64,000 bases of DNA from Dryococelus australis (GCA_029891345.1 CM057003.1:10730209-10794208), one strand, 5' to 3'. Positions 30,933 through 43,610 are shown, counted from the first letter of the stretch. Notes: generated by a model from the letters alone, not told the origin. Program-made: numbers and translations.

Positions 30933-31612
30933 TGGACTGCACACGGTTAGATGAGCACTTAAAAAAAGAAAAAATTAACATATAAAAATGTCATTGCCTC
31001 TATAGGCTATTCACAGTAAAGTGAGCACTTTTGAAAGATATCTCATTTGGAATAATAGTCAATAAATGTATTTTATTGTAGCCTTAGACGTTGACTTCCG
31101 AGTGCCCTGGAATATACAAACTGTGTTTATTGTACTTAGATAGCAATATTTACTTGAAAAAATGGCTAAAGGCCAAAAAAAGGCCTGAAAGAAGAAAGTA
31201 ACTATCGCTTCAAAAGTGCTCACTTTACCGTGAACAGCCTATACCTGCATATGTTTTATCGGCCACAATGTCACGCGCCTAGTAAATTTGGTAACGACGA
31301 AAGAAGTGCATATCTATGTATTCATGTTTAATTTTAAATGGTTAAGTAAACTTTTGTGAATATTTATATCATCTATTTATTTATTTATTTTTTTTTATTT
31401 TTTTTTTTACCATATTATTGTGAGAATAGGCAAATTTGTTAAATATTTACGCTTCTAATAATTTCAGTTTCACTTAACCGACGCGCGAGTAAAGCGATCA
31501 GGCCTATTGCGATGTTAAGTTTACACACGGTGAGATAATGCACAATGTGCATATAAGTATATATTAATCAGGGCTTTAAAAATGCTCGGTTTTCCGTGAA
31601 CAGAGTATACTT
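30933..31612. mobile_element. MITE-like element, ~420-bp family, split by a nested element
   Basis: The outer left end (GGACTGCACACGGTTAGATG, 30933 on, running to GTCATTGCCTC near 30999) and the remainder (CCTGCATATGTTTTATCGG, 31246 on, to TTTTCCGTGAACAG) together match the inverted copies at 21506 and 25071. The interruption falls exactly at the CCCCTA/CCTGCAT point of the intact copies. The outer element is therefore older than the inner one. Confidence 0.75.
31000..31245. mobile_element. MITE-like element, ~240-bp family, nested in a 420-bp copy
   Basis: TATAGGCTATTCACAGTAAAG at the left and CACTTTACCGTGAACAGCCTATA at the right. The interior is the reverse of 5628-5871. It is inserted at a TA in the element described at 30933-31612, with TA on each side. 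Confidence 0.82.
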
Positions 31613-32043
31613 CTTCCTTAGCTCAAAGCGCATCGCCCATATACCACTATGGCTGGGAGGACAGATTTGTTTCGCGAGTTCGTCAGCCAGCTTCATCAGG
31701 CACCAGCAGTTTCCACTCATGTCATCCCACCCCGACCTCGTTTCGAGCAGAAAAAAACCTAACGACAATAAGCTATCTAAAAGTTGTTCAAGGCACAGTG
31801 AACACATTTAAAATAGAACTTTGATGATAAGTCGCTGCACATATTTAAACATGAGCTTACATTTCACACTGATATTGCTATCTCCCAGGCAAGTGTGCAG
31901 CGAAGGAATAAAAATTGTTTTTGAGCTTAGCGTTTAGTAGCAAATGAAAAACATGTGAAGTAATTGCCACTGACATGAGTTAGTTTTTTTTATACACGTT
32001 AGAATATGAATATGTGTATAAGTAACACATTGGCAGTCTTCCA
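31613..32043. other. Intergenic; small GC-richer segment at 31614-31760
   Basis: The segment 31614-31760 has open frames on both strands (for example GWEDRFVSRVRQPASS on + and DDMSGNCWCLMKLADELAKQ on -) and is less AT-rich than its surroundings. I recognise neither translation. It might be an exon or a transposon scrap. The rest shows nothing. Confidence 0.25.
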
Positions 32044-32177
32044 AATTCCACGGTTTCACTTAGGTGGCGTATGAATAAAGCGACCAGGCACATTTCTATG
32101 TCAATTTTGCATATGGCAAAAGGATACAAATTATGAAGAAAAGTAGATCCTAACAGGGCTTTCTGAAAGGCTCAAAT
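32044..32177. mobile_element. Truncated MITE, right part of ~420-bp family
   Basis: CGGTTTCACTTAGGTGGCG, ATGAATAAAGCGACCAGGC, GTAGATCCTAACAGGGCTTT match the right third of the inverted copies. The left part is missing. It abuts the next complete copy directly. Confidence 0.65.
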
Positions 32178-32598
32178 AAAGGCTGTTCACTATAGAGTGA
32201 GCACTTTTGAAATAAACCTTGGGAAAAAAGTCACTACTCTTACCGGAATATATATTTTAACGGGCGAACTGAGCGACATGCGCCCAGTAAGGTTGGTAAC
32301 GATGAATGGAAAGTAGTTCCATGTCTTAATGTCGAATAGAAAGTATCAGGTAACCATTTGTGGTAACTTAATTATTTCTTTCGCTTTCTGATTTATTTTT
32401 AATGCATTGAAGAGTAAAAATGAGCAGAACATTTTCTTTTGTATTAATTTCACAGTTACACTTGACCAACGCATGAATAAAGTGACGAGGCCCATTTCAA
32501 TGTTAATTTTCCATAGGGTGGAAGAATATACAATGTGCATACAAGAAGATCCTAAGCGAAGCTTTAGAAACTGCTCATTTTAGCGTGAACAGCCATTA
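32177..32598. mobile_element. MITE-like element, ~420-bp family, inverted copy
   Basis: TAAAGGCTGTTCACTATAGAG at the left and TTTTAGCGTGAACAGCC at the right. The interior follows 25071-25493 (AAAAAAGTCACTACTCTTACC, GCGCCCAGTAAGGTTGG, ACGCATGAATAAAGTGACG). Confidence 0.8.
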
Positions 32599-35500
32599 AC
32601 TGAGAACCGCCTATGATATTTGCTACCATTATCAACACTCGGCGAAATTACGTAGCTAAGTCTTCGCTTGCGACAAGTCAAAGGCGAAATTGTCTTTACG
32701 TGTGGCTGTGAAAAGCTGAACATTTCACTTAAATGTGCTTGTTTATTTCGCTGTGTCTTTGATCTCTTCTCCGCACAGAGTTCGTCACGTGTAGCGATGA
32801 ACTGTTTCCTCTTGATCTTCTGTGCTCAACATTGATGGTATATATATAATGTCCCCCTATAAAAACATCGAATCGAATAAAAAAAATGTTTATCAGTTGA
32901 TCACGATATGTCATGATCGAGGGGTGTTTTGCAGTCCTGTAGTATTTGTTGAGGGACATATTTCTTAAATTATGGGCCTTGCTTACCAGAGTTTAGGATA
33001 GAACTTGTTACATAAAGTTTAGGATTTTAAAAGCCGAGACTAAAAATAAATGATATGTCTGTACGGCATACCGCTACGCGAGTCAATTTGCTTTTCTCTC
33101 CCTTTTTTTTTTGTCATCATAATTTATACGGAGTATTTACGTTACCGATTTTTATACATATATTAGCTGCATTCGTATTACTGTAATTTTGTTTTTTTTT
33201 TTCGGGGGGAGGGGGTTTAAGGGAAATAATTTCCTATTTCACCACTTGTAGTATAGAAAAGCAAATAATTATGAACTTTAGATCCGAACAGTCTGCAGTG
33301 TTTGAAAAATAGCCCCCCCCCCCCCTTCCCATCCTACAGATGAACATTCTTTATGGACAAATCGAGATTCTTATAAATCAACCAAATGCTAATATTTTCT
33401 GTCTTACTCAATAACCACCAGCTATATTGCAGCAGACTTTGAAAACATTTGGTAAAATATTACATAGGCTACAAGGAAGGTATTTATTCCATTTGCTTTT
33501 CTCGACGGGATAATTGTTTTAGTTTGTATAAATTGTTGTATGGACAACTGTAAAATAAGCGGCAACTAGGAACTTGTCATTATTTTTTTACTCCCAGAAG
33601 AACAGCCGTTGAGGGGCATCTCACTCACTAACCAGTAAATGACCTTTTACAAGCATTATAAACTGGACGACAAAGTCTCCAACGATTACTGCTTTAATGT
33701 ACACTATGCTGAATATTTTCAAAGACTGAGTGAACTAATATTAACTTGTTTTAGCCAGATACAACCGCGGTCAGTGATTGTTTACTTTTCTAAAATTTGG
33801 AAAAAATATGTTTCTTAATAGTAACGTAAATGCAACTATCAACCGCAGAATAGTTAGAAATTTCCGAAACTACAAAAAATTTTTAATATATCAAATTATG
33901 GCGCTGAACTTGTGAGCTTATTGTAATGAAACAGTGTTTTGAAGTAGACGAAATTTAGTGAAATCTGTCTTAAAATACATCGTTGCCATTGTGGATATTT
34001 ACCCACTGCAAGTATTTCAGCCGATTTATCGTTTGGGTTGTCAAAAAATTCTTTGGAATTGGGATTCATGATTCCATTTATTAAACGAATAGATTAATGA
34101 TCGTTCTTAATATAGTAACATAAATATCAATTACATATTCGACAGGTATTATTATGTTTTACCAACACACGGAAACAAATTACCGTACAGTAAACTGTTT
34201 CTGAAATTGCACATAAGTTCAATTTATTAAGTTTAATTGGATGGAATTAAGTTTTAAATCTCACTGCTGACAAACAATTCCAAAAATACAAGTATTCGTT
34301 TTCGCAACGAATGTTTGGAAGTTTGCCAGACTGTAACGCGGTGTTGGAGTGGGTTTAAAAGTTTAAAGGTTGGATGTACCTAGCATCAGTTGAAGACAAG
34401 CATTAATAGAAACCGGTTTATCGCAAAAAGAAAAAAAAAATACAGGTTGCGAACCTCGTGTGTAGGCGGTGGGAATAAAGTCAGGGACGATTACTTCTAC
34501 CCAAATATTTTTATTTCAATTACATGATAAAAAAAATCCTCTTCGTATTTTTACCGATTCTATTGATAAAAGTTTTCATTTTTCAATATTTGGTAGAAGC
34601 GATAACTAGAGGTAAAGCTCTCAACAATAATAAAAACCAAACGGAACAACTAGCAATTAAATCCTACCAGAGGAGCTTGAATTTTTTTAACTCAACTCAT
34701 TAAATAGTTGTTATGTTACTGCTTCGATAGCGTACATGTTCTTAAGTTGTTTCGCAATTATCTGATGCGAATCTATCAAACCTGTTAAGTCAATAATGCT
34801 GAAAGTGATAGACGTTGGCTTTGTATTTTCGCATTCTTTTGAATATGCATCGTATCTAGTATTAATATGCGATGTGCCATTTATTTAGTATTAATGGCCT
34901 TTATGTCGGTCGGAATGGATGCAGCTCTGAACGACTTAAAACTCCGAATTTGTATATTCCTCTAGTGTGGAAGAAATGTTTTCTATGCACGTGTTCACCG
35001 TGTGTGAAAATGTAACTTTAATTATTTTGGCCCTATTATAAACCAAATTAAATTCTTCATTCGGGGTATGATTTTTATGAATTAGGTAATTTGTATTTAC
35101 TTAATTTAATGTGCGGATATCAGGGACAGCATCTTTATATAACTAACGATTTTTATTCCATTCTGGTATAAGTGGAGATTTTTTTTTTTTTTTTTTTTTT
35201 CTAGCAAGAATCTTTAAATTCTTTAAATATAAATTCACATCTGTGACATTAGTTGCAAAAATTAGTTTTAATAATTGCATTCACAAGATTCGTTTAACAA
35301 ATTACTGAATGTTGTTGTGAATTTTTCTGCCAGAATAATAGGCCAAAGTGTGTTCATTATTTCAAATTATAAATGTTTTCTGTAAATCGGCCACTTATTC
35401 ATTAAGAGCGAAATATTTCCTAACACATTTTTCATAATCCCTTATCAAGGTAAACAGTTATCTAGTCCGTCAACGAGTGAAGAGTTTGCAATCTTACTAT

Positions 35501-38460
35501 GCATCATAGCACACTTGAGTCTGACAGGTTGGCTGTAACTCACGAAGGCCTATTTTGTTTCTAAGGAAATGTATTAGCTGACTTTAAATATCCCTCTTTC
35601 GTGAGAAACGCACTTACAAAACGTGTATATGTAATTCAAAAATGTTTCATGACTACGGCATTAACTGAGATGAAACCACGAACAGTTACGAACATGACTG
35701 ACCGGCCTGCTTTCGTCTACACAAAAATAAAAGTGATCTCGATTAAGTACCCAAAATATTAGACAGTACGATGCCTGAGCATTCTCCAGACCACATTATT
35801 AAAAAAATAAAACCAAAAGTGTACATATACAAATAATTATTTCACATAATTTAACTACCGTAAACTTATTTCCAAAACTTTCTTCTAATGTTCAAGGGAA
35901 AAATTTTGGAACGCCATCTAGCGCAGGGTTTCAAATGATAACAATTCTACATTCATGTGAGTAAAAATAGCTCTAAAGTACAGGTGAAAGCAAAAGCTGC
36001 TGCCAACTCAATCTGTCAGAGCTCTATTAAATTTACTCGTGATGCCATTTGACAACTGCGGAAATATTTCTAAGAAGTAAACTGTAGTAAATAAAACTAT
36101 GCCATATGCCATAGCAAGTCTGGAAAGAGTTCCATAAGGAATTTTCTCACAGATTTGATTTTATCAGTGAAGTAGAACTAAAATGTTATGTACGTTTATA
36201 CCACAAAACTTCTTTACTACTTTTAACTTAAAAAATCTTGGACAGTTGAGTCTATTACTAAGTGATTCTAGTGCACATGTAAGTATTTTCAGCACGTCAA
36301 TAATTAATCGCTATAGAGGGACCAAAGATATGGCACATAATACTACAGGGATAACTCCGCAGTTCTGAATGTAAAAGACTACATTACGAAAATTTTGTAT
36401 GGATATCCATGCCTACTGCTTCCGTGTAAAATATGGGGGGGGGGGGGGGGGTGGTTGTCAAACTATAGAAACACATTCAAGTTTACATTTCAGATGACAA
36501 CTTTTATTGTAGCACATACTATAAATGTCATCAGTCGGCCTATTAAGTACATACAGTTAGAAATGACTGATGCTAAGTTGAGATCAGATCGGTTTAATTG
36601 TTCCAGAGGCAAAACATTTAACACAAACAGTAACGACACAGTCTTATATAATTCCAGGTGTGCTACATAATGGTGGACAATAAAGGTAAAAATATATTAA
36701 TGAAATTCTCACACAAATATTTGTAGCATACAAGTTATAACAAGCATAATCGTTTGGTAAACATGCCTTACTAATATGCAATATATTTGTGACCGTCAGT
36801 TTACAAGCATTTGGTTGTATTTCTAAAATAATGTAGTTATTCTGGTTATTAATGTAGTTATAATGTAGTTATTTTGAGGCAATATTTTTATCAGTTCCAA
36901 TGATAATTAGCAAATATTTTATTATGTTATCCTACAAAATGCCTACAAAAAAGGATGCGAATGAAGAGATTTAGTTCTCGCCATTCGTAAAGCTTGCAAA
37001 CCTTGCTAGTTGAAATGAGTTTAGTGGTTTGCTAAATACGACACATCAATCTTAGTTATTTAAGTCGCTGTCATTTTATTTCGTATACTTACTTCAAATC
37101 CATTTCAGGTTGTTCTCATAACCTCTAACTGTGAGCAAAATTTGACGGTAATCGGATAATCTGTTCAAGAGATGCGATGCAAAAAATCATGAGGCCGTAT
37201 GTTACAAAATTACAGGTAAAATAGACGGTCAATTTTTTATGCTAGCAGTGTTCTAACTTTGGATGGACCATGTTTAATTTTTAATTGTCCTCTAAATATG
37301 GCACACCAACTCAAAATATTTACATTGTCGCAATTTAGAAACAAGTGCCTGATCTGCTCGAATCATACCAACTTATAGTAGACTACCACATCACTAATTT
37401 TATGCCGAATTTCCCACAAATCGTTGAAGTGGTTCAACCAAGGGAAAGCTAGCACTGAACAATATCAACCTACCAATTTTAGTGCAAGTAGGTTAGCTGG
37501 GAAGTATAACACAACACCCAAACTAATAATTGTCCGACAACAACAAAATTAGTATTTGGCATGGCTTTAAAATGCAGACGTAGGGTTTCATTACCAAGCA
37601 ATGTAAATGCAGTGAGTTTGAGAAGCTTCTCTGCACTGGTTCAAAAGTTTCACGGGGTAGACGCACACGCAGATACATACAAAAACAGATTCACAGAAAG
37701 GAAGGTGATGCCATAAGTCCGTCGTTCCTTCAAGAAGAAGATTATTGACAAAGTACTTACCAAAGTTTTTCTTTTATTACACGAAGCAATTTGGTTGCAT
37801 ATTTCCTTGTGCAATTCGTTCCGGTCATTACTAAGCATCGTGACGCTTTACGTTAGTGTGACGGAAATGGCAGGGCGCCCAAGGGTCTTGAGTAAGAGAA
37901 TACTGCGATGGTTTATTATCGCCTTCCGTAGCACGATGTGAGCTAGACGTATCAAACACTAGAGAAACGCTAGTGTAGCTGCCCGGAGCTTGAACTTGTA
38001 TTCACTGTATAACAAGATGCACCTCCACTTGTTACTCCAAGAAGACGGTGGAAATACGAATGCTGTGACTATTATTTTTGTTTCTGTTGTATCTTTATTT
38101 GTTTTGTAAATTCAAGTTTTACATACTAGACTAAAGTCAACAGACGGTGAGCAGTAATCAAATGAAATGGATGATTTGGTATAACGCTTACGTATGATTG
38201 GGTACATGAATAATAAGATGCATATGAATCGTATTATTAATTGTAAATTAATAATTATAATTTTTGGATGAAATGTAAACAAAAGCTGAGTTTAGCAAAA
38301 ATTATAATATTTTCATGTTAGCAGACACTTTTGTGATACATAACACATTTTGTCTGTGGTGTTGTAAAAAGGTTTTTTTTTTTGTTTTGCTGAGTTCTGT
38401 GTGTGTGGGACTTTTATTTAGTCTCATGGTCACAGTCCAATCATACCATCATAATAACAA
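32599..38460. other. Intergenic, no gene seen
   Basis: Nearly 6 kb of AT-rich DNA with no convincing coding sequence. It has mononucleotide runs (C at 33312-33324, T at 35179-35200, G at 36434-36451) and, at 37090-37450, an unidentified degenerate repeat-like stretch resembling the one at 22.7-23.1 kb (GGTAATCGGATAATC-type phrases). Confidence 0.45.
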
Positions 38461-38754
38461 ACCAAACGCATCATATATGGTGAGTAGTAGGCATATGGTG
38501 AACCTAAGGCAGACGGGATCGGGATGAGACGCGAGGCTCCAAGGTCACGCGACCACCATGTTGAATCCGGGACTTCCTGCTCTGTCATACCGGTCATACG
38601 TCCACCATTTTGGATACCGTCATGTTGCTGGCCAGTACGCTACCATATTTTAAGCCAGTGCGCCGCCATATTAGACCACCATCTTTGTAGCCAGTACGTT
38701 GTCATCTTAGGCCACCATATTGGTAACCAGTATGTCATTTTTCCATGCTCGTGC

Positions 38755-39036
38755 TTTCCGTGCTCCCATTTTTTCTGCATTTCCTATTCTCTCTTGCATT
38801 CTTTCTTCTTTCTCTTCCTTCTCCCTTTTCATTTCCTTTCTCGCTCTCTTCCTCTCCGATAGTATTCCCATTTTTCTCTTTTGCAGTCTTTCTTTATTTT
38901 TTCTTTCTCTTCCTTCTCCCTTCTTTCCTTTCTCCCTATCCAATTTTTTGCTCTTTTGCATTCGTTCTTTTTTATTTCTCTTTTGCATTATTTACTTTTT
39001 ATTTCTCTTTCTTCCTTTCCTTTTCTCTTTTTAATT
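38755..39036. repeat. Polypyrimidine (CT-rich) tract, probable outer part of fossil B left repeat
   Basis: Impure TTTCTCTTCC-type sequence for about 280 bases. Its counterpart is a shorter GA-rich tract at about 43548-43600, in mirror position beyond the right repeat. Open frames here are low-complexity artefacts. Confidence 0.6.
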
Positions 39037-39672
39037 GTTTACATCGGCTGTTAGATTTACATGGAGGCCGCCAACCTGATTTGAGTTTGTCATTTGTTGC
39101 CCCCGTTAGTTCTGGTTTTAGCCACTAGGGGCGCCGCCATCTTGGTTCTGGCATTGCCCGCTAGGAGCGCTGGTGTCGCTCTAGTTCGATTAGTGGATCT
39201 CCACTGCCATATTGGTTCCAGAATTAGCCGCTAGGGGCACTGCATTTTTTAGAACTCAAAATATCAACTGGAATAGGATTGAACTACTGGACCTTGGGTT
39301 GCCAGACATATGCCTTTGACCACTCGGCTATCGTAATATGCGCCGGAACAAGAGTTTATAAATAGTATATAACTTGAAGCCGAATAAATAATATCTTGCT
39401 CTCATTTAAGATATTACATTTTTATTTTTATTATATAATTTTTAATATATTTCATTTACATATCAATTTTTTTAAGTTTATGTACAATTCAATATTTTTT
39501 TAAGTATATATATTTTTATCACATAATTTACATTTCTTCTATAATTTTGTAATCAATATTTTTTAATTTATTTTTATTATTTTGGTTCAACTTACACATA
39601 TATTATTTCAGATTTAACTTGTATACTTTTTTTAAGTATTTTATTTTTATTTGAAGTATTTTTATAAAACTT
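39037..39672. repeat. Fossil B left terminal inverted repeat
   Basis: Reverse complement of 42823-43547. Shared landmarks from outside in: TTACATGGAGGCCGCCA / GATGGCGGCCTCCATGTAA; the CACTGCCATATTGGTTC segment; the tRNA-like segment; GCCGAATAAATAATATCTTG; and a long AT-rich inner part ending near TTTTTATAAAACTT. Confidence 0.8.
39270..39340 (-). other. tRNA-like segment in left terminal repeat of fossil B
   Basis: On the - strand it reads CGATAGCCGAGTGGTCAAAGG, a good pol III A box and D-arm of the Leu/Ser type, then about 25 bases later AGTAGTTCAATCCTATTCC, a B box/T-arm. The acceptor stem does not pair well and I cannot assign an anticodon, so it is tRNA-derived rather than a tRNA gene. 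Confidence 0.5.
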
Positions 39673-40811
39673 TAAATTGTATCGAGTGAGGAGTCTACAG
39701 ATTCGTATTTGTCAGGCAGATAAGAATATGTCATCAGAATATATGATTATGTGACTATGACAATGCACCATACAGGCTTTTTATAAGCATATATAAAACT
39801 AGTATTCCAAGTGTTTTATATTTTGAACATTGATTATTCACACTTTTTAGATTTTTATTTACTTATATTATTTTTTAAATATCCCAGACTTAAGTATGTA
39901 GGGACTTCTACGTTGAATTTAGAAAAACCTATATATCCTACTCCTATGTAATGATTCTAAAAATTTTTCCCCAACACACCATCCCATAATCAAACTGTTC
40001 AGCATCCAAATTGCTTAACCTAAGATAACCTTACCGTACACCCCCTAACCTAACCCAATCATCTTGTAAGAACTCTGAATATATATTTTTATTTCTCTCG
40101 AAATTCAACCGCCATACTCTAGTCATCTCTTCACATCCCCTCCTTACAGCCTTACTTAACAGCCATATTGACTGGTACTGAGTACCAAAACAGATATAAT
40201 ACTTTTCACTATTACATTAGCTTACCTCATTCATGCTATTAACAATACAGTCCATATCCACCACCATGCCTCAGACTTACTGACCAATAATAACAGTCAA
40301 CTACATTGACTACCATTTCAGCACCATATAATTTTGCCAGTTGGACATTTAAACAAGCCATACTATCAAAAAATATCCTGCCCCTCCCATTTAACTAGAT
40401 AAACAAAAAATGAATCATACAACTAAACAATTCTCCTCACACCATCTAAGCTATTCGTTTTTCCATACTGCCAAAATAACCGAACATGTGATCAGGTCAT
40501 GCCAATCAGCCATTCAAGCAATCTAACTGTACAACCAATTCATACTTGTATGCGTTCCACCCCATGTCAGGGTTTTGAATATATTTTATTCCTCTCCCCA
40601 TCCACTTAATCTAACCACCAGTTCAAGAAAAAATTTCAATTTAGTCACTTCAACTATTTGTTGTATACACTCCACACACTTGTGTAGGTAGGACTTAGAT
40701 GGAAAGTATTTTTATATTGTGAAGAACACGGAATATTATTAACTTAGTCATGCCAATTCTACCCCCTGTCAGGATTTTTGAAAGACATGTTAACCTAACC
40801 AAACATATACA

Positions 40812-41095
40812 AGGCATCACACTTAGTACTGCAGGCACTGCACTTAACACTGCAGGCACCGCACTTAGCACTGTAGGCAATGCACTTAGCACTGCACTTA
40901 ACACTGTATGCACCACACTCAGCATTGCACGCACCACATTTAGCACTGCACTTAGCACTGCAGACACCTAACTTAGTATTACAGGCACAGCACTCAGCAC
41001 TTGAAGCACTGCATTTAACATTATAGGCCCCACACTCAGCACTGGAGGCTCTGCATTTAGCATTGCAGGCACCTCACTCAGCACTGGAGGCACCA
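40812..41095. repeat. GCACTTAGCACTGCAG minisatellite
   Basis: About 14 imperfect units of 18-24 bases (GCACTTAGCACTGCAGGCAC). A short GAGTCATTTA repeat follows at 41100-41175. It lies inside fossil B and gives non-informative open frames on both strands. Confidence 0.85.
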
Positions 41096-41680
41096 TATTT
41101 AGAGTCATTTAGAGTCGTTTAGGAGTCTTTAAGGAGTCATTTACGAGTCAAAGAGTCAAGGGTCAAGGGTCATATGATCAGTCTTTTGAGTAGCCAGTCT
41201 GAAAGTAGTCAGCTTTATGAGTTCAAGCTGAGCGACGATAACACTAGGACAAAATTTATTTTCACATTAAAAAAAACCTTATTCACTGGCAATGATCATT
41301 AGTTAGCAGCTATCGTAGACCATTCCAGAACGAGTGCTATAGCCCTCCTACGACATGAACTGGCATAAATGTTGATTTAAACTAATTAATGAGTGTTTCA
41401 GGGAGGCACATACATATATTACTATGAATTAATATAACATTTTTATTCACATATACATATATTTAATAGATATATCACCCCATCTTTTGCAGAATATCTG
41501 CTCTACTAACCATCATCAGACTAAATATACACATACCTCAAACTAGAAGTCATGTAGACCACAACCCACAGTTCAGACATCTTGAACAAACCATTGTTAG
41601 ATTTAAACTCACCACAAACCTTCATTTTATCTGAGGACCAGTTGACCTTGTAAATGTCAAGAGCAGGTCTGTACCTGCAT

Positions 41681-41868
41681 GGTAACTGGAGTCTGTATAT
41701 ACTTCCTGGCCGTTTTCTCACATGGACGGTATCAGATAGCCTTTGTTAGTACATAGCATTTCTGCTCCCCCTTGTTGTCTGGTAACTGGAGTCTGTACAT
41801 GCTTACAAGTCGTTTTCACGCCTGGATGGTGTCGAATGACCATGTGAATTGGAATAGCTTTGTTAGCA
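41681..41868. repeat. ~100-bp tandem duplication inside fossil B
   Basis: GGTAACTGGAGTCTGTA starts at 41681 and again at 41781. Both copies continue with CTT...GT/CGTTTTC and a TGGACGGT/TGGATGGT segment. Confidence 0.7.
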
Positions 41869-42069
41869 GGCAAATAAAAGAGAATGGGTCAGCAGGCTTC
41901 ACAAGCTAGTACAAGCCTGCAACTGCACAGAGATATCTATATCCAACCCAATATGACATATAAAGACAGGGAAGAAAAAAGATGAATGCAAATAAAGTAA
42001 AAAAACACACTTTTATTTTTTTTTAAATCTATGCACATATAACTAGTTAAAACATTGCTAAGTCCCACT

Positions 42070-42746
42070 TCATAATGTCTTTCTCGTCGACCCAGCAGTC
42101 GTCATGCTTCGAGTGTCCGAGCCACCTCACGTACACATGTCCATTACGTCATTTCGGCACCTTTTCCACCAAATACATGTCTGGAAACTTCGTAGGCTGG
42201 ATCTCCTCTTCATAAAAGCCTCCGACGATTGGTTCGCCTCAAAGGTCCTCCAGGTAATATATGCACGGATACCAATGTCTTATGCGAACTACCATGTACA
42301 ATTTCTGCCTACCAGTTGTAATGGAAGCCTTTATGGAAAATGCCACTCTGTTTGGAGATGCGCACCAGATCTCCGATCTTGGCTTTAGGCTTGTGCGTGA
42401 CCCTTCTCATGGGTATAGCATAAACCGACCCAAGGGGGGAGTCGTCCTCAACATTCTCGGGCTTCATGTGAGTACTAGAATGAATGGTAAAATAATACTT
42501 GCGAATGAGTTTTGGCAGTAGCTAAAGCCACTTGCAGTTTCCATTCGCCGTGAAATGTCTCCACAATTTTGCTTTTAGAGTACGGTGAAAACGCTTGATG
42601 ATAGTAGCCTTGAGTCTAGAGTACGTGGAATAGTGATTTATGCTGTACCTTTTCATCAACAGACGGAAAGTAGCATTAAAGTATTCTTTACCATCGTTGG
42701 TGTGGAGATTTTTCTGTATGTGTCCTTCGCTCAACGCATCCGCCAT
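42070..42746 (-). pseudogene. Polinton integrase remnant with chromodomain-like tail
   Basis: This is a retroviral-type (DDE) integrase of the kind Polintons use to insert. Seen on the - strand: KEYFNATFRLLMKRYSINHY, STYSRLKATI and RFHRTLKAKLWRHF, which are the family's central-core/C-terminal core phrases. Further downstream are stretches typical of the Polinton integrase tail and chromodomain (PIVGGFYEEEIQP and KHDDCWVDEKDI). The N-terminal half, including the zinc-binding part, was not found. It abuts the right terminal repeat, as Polinton integrases usually do. Broken, with several interruptions. Confidence 0.8.
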
Positions 42747-42822
42747 GACCTCTGTGATGTCACATGCATTCTTCGACTTCAGAGGCCTGGCCCAGACACA
42801 CTTGGAACATGTGTCTATTAAG

Positions 42823-43547
42823 TTTTATAAAAAATACTTAAAATAAAAACAAAATACTTAAAAAAAGTATACAAGTTATATCTTAAATAATATACGTGTA
42901 ATTTAAACCAAAATAATAATAATAAATTAAAAAATTATTGATTAAAAATTATAGAAGAAATATAAATTATGTGATAAAATATATATATATACTTGAAAAA
43001 ATATTGAATTGTATATAAACTTGAAAAAATGATATATATGTAAATGAAATATATTAAAAATTATATAATAAAAAATAAAAATGCAATGTCTTAAATGAGA
43101 GGAAAGATATTATTTATTCGGCTACAAGCTATAAACGATTTATAACTTATAAACTCTTGTCCCAGTACATGTTGCGATAGCCGAGTGGTATAAGGCGCAA
43201 GTCTGACGACTCAAGGTGCAGCAGTTCGATCCTTCTAGAACCAATATGGCAGTGGAGATCCAATAATCGAACTAGAAATCGAACTAGAGCGATAGAAGGT
43301 ATCTTGAGTTCTAACAAATGCAGTGGCCATAGTGGCCAATTCCGGAACGAATATGGCAGTGGATCGCATGCAACAGATGCGAGATCGACTAATCGAACGA
43401 GAGCGACACCAGTGCTCCTAGCCTACAATGCTAGAACCAATATGGCGTCGCCCCTAGTGCCAAAGCCAGAAGTAATGGGGGAAACCAATAACAAACGAAA
43501 ACCAAGATGGCGGCCTCCATGTAAATGTAAACAAATAATGAACGAAG
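42823..43547. repeat. Fossil B right terminal inverted repeat
   Basis: Reverse complement of 39037-39672. It has about 90 extra bases, partly a local duplication of the GAACTAGA/GATCGACTAATCGAACGAG phrases near 43265-43410. Confidence 0.8.
43171..43237 (+). other. tRNA-like segment in right terminal repeat of fossil B
   Basis: TTGCGATAGCCGAGTGGTAT (A box/D-arm) and GCAGCAGTTCGATCCTTC (B box/T-arm). AGTC-tgac-GACT can form a short stem between them. It mirrors 39270-39340. Better preserved in the B box than its partner. Confidence 0.5.
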
Positions 43548-43610
43548 GGGAGAGAGAATGAGAGAAAAAGGACATAAAGAGAGAGAAAGTAATTGTGTAT
43601 GGGAGAGCTC

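Larger units (their letters stand above)
38740..43610. mobile_element. Polinton-like fossil B, short deletion derivative
   Basis: Polintons are large self-synthesising DNA transposons with virus-like genes. This one is about 4.9 kb, far below the family's 15-20 kb. It is bounded by inverted repeats (left 39037-39672, right 42823-43547), beyond which a CT-rich tract on the left and a GA-rich tract on the right probably continue the repeat. Inside, only an integrase remnant next to the right repeat is recognisable. The rest is minisatellite and unassigned AT-rich sequence. The arms differ by roughly 20% in the part I compared by eye, so it looks older than fossil A. Clearly broken. The outermost ends and target duplication could not be fixed. 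Confidence 0.72.

Noticed and set aside
38707-39128. Phe/Leu/Ser-rich and Lys/Glu/Arg-rich frames on opposite strands
   Set aside because: Both come from a polypyrimidine tract beside the Polinton terminal repeat.
40695-40971. Frames rich in LSTALNT / VLSAV repeats
   Set aside because: They are translations of the GCACTTAGCACTGCAG minisatellite.
43171-43237. Functional tRNA-Leu/Ser gene
   Set aside because: A and B boxes are good, but the acceptor stem does not pair and no clear anticodon loop can be drawn. It is tRNA-derived only.
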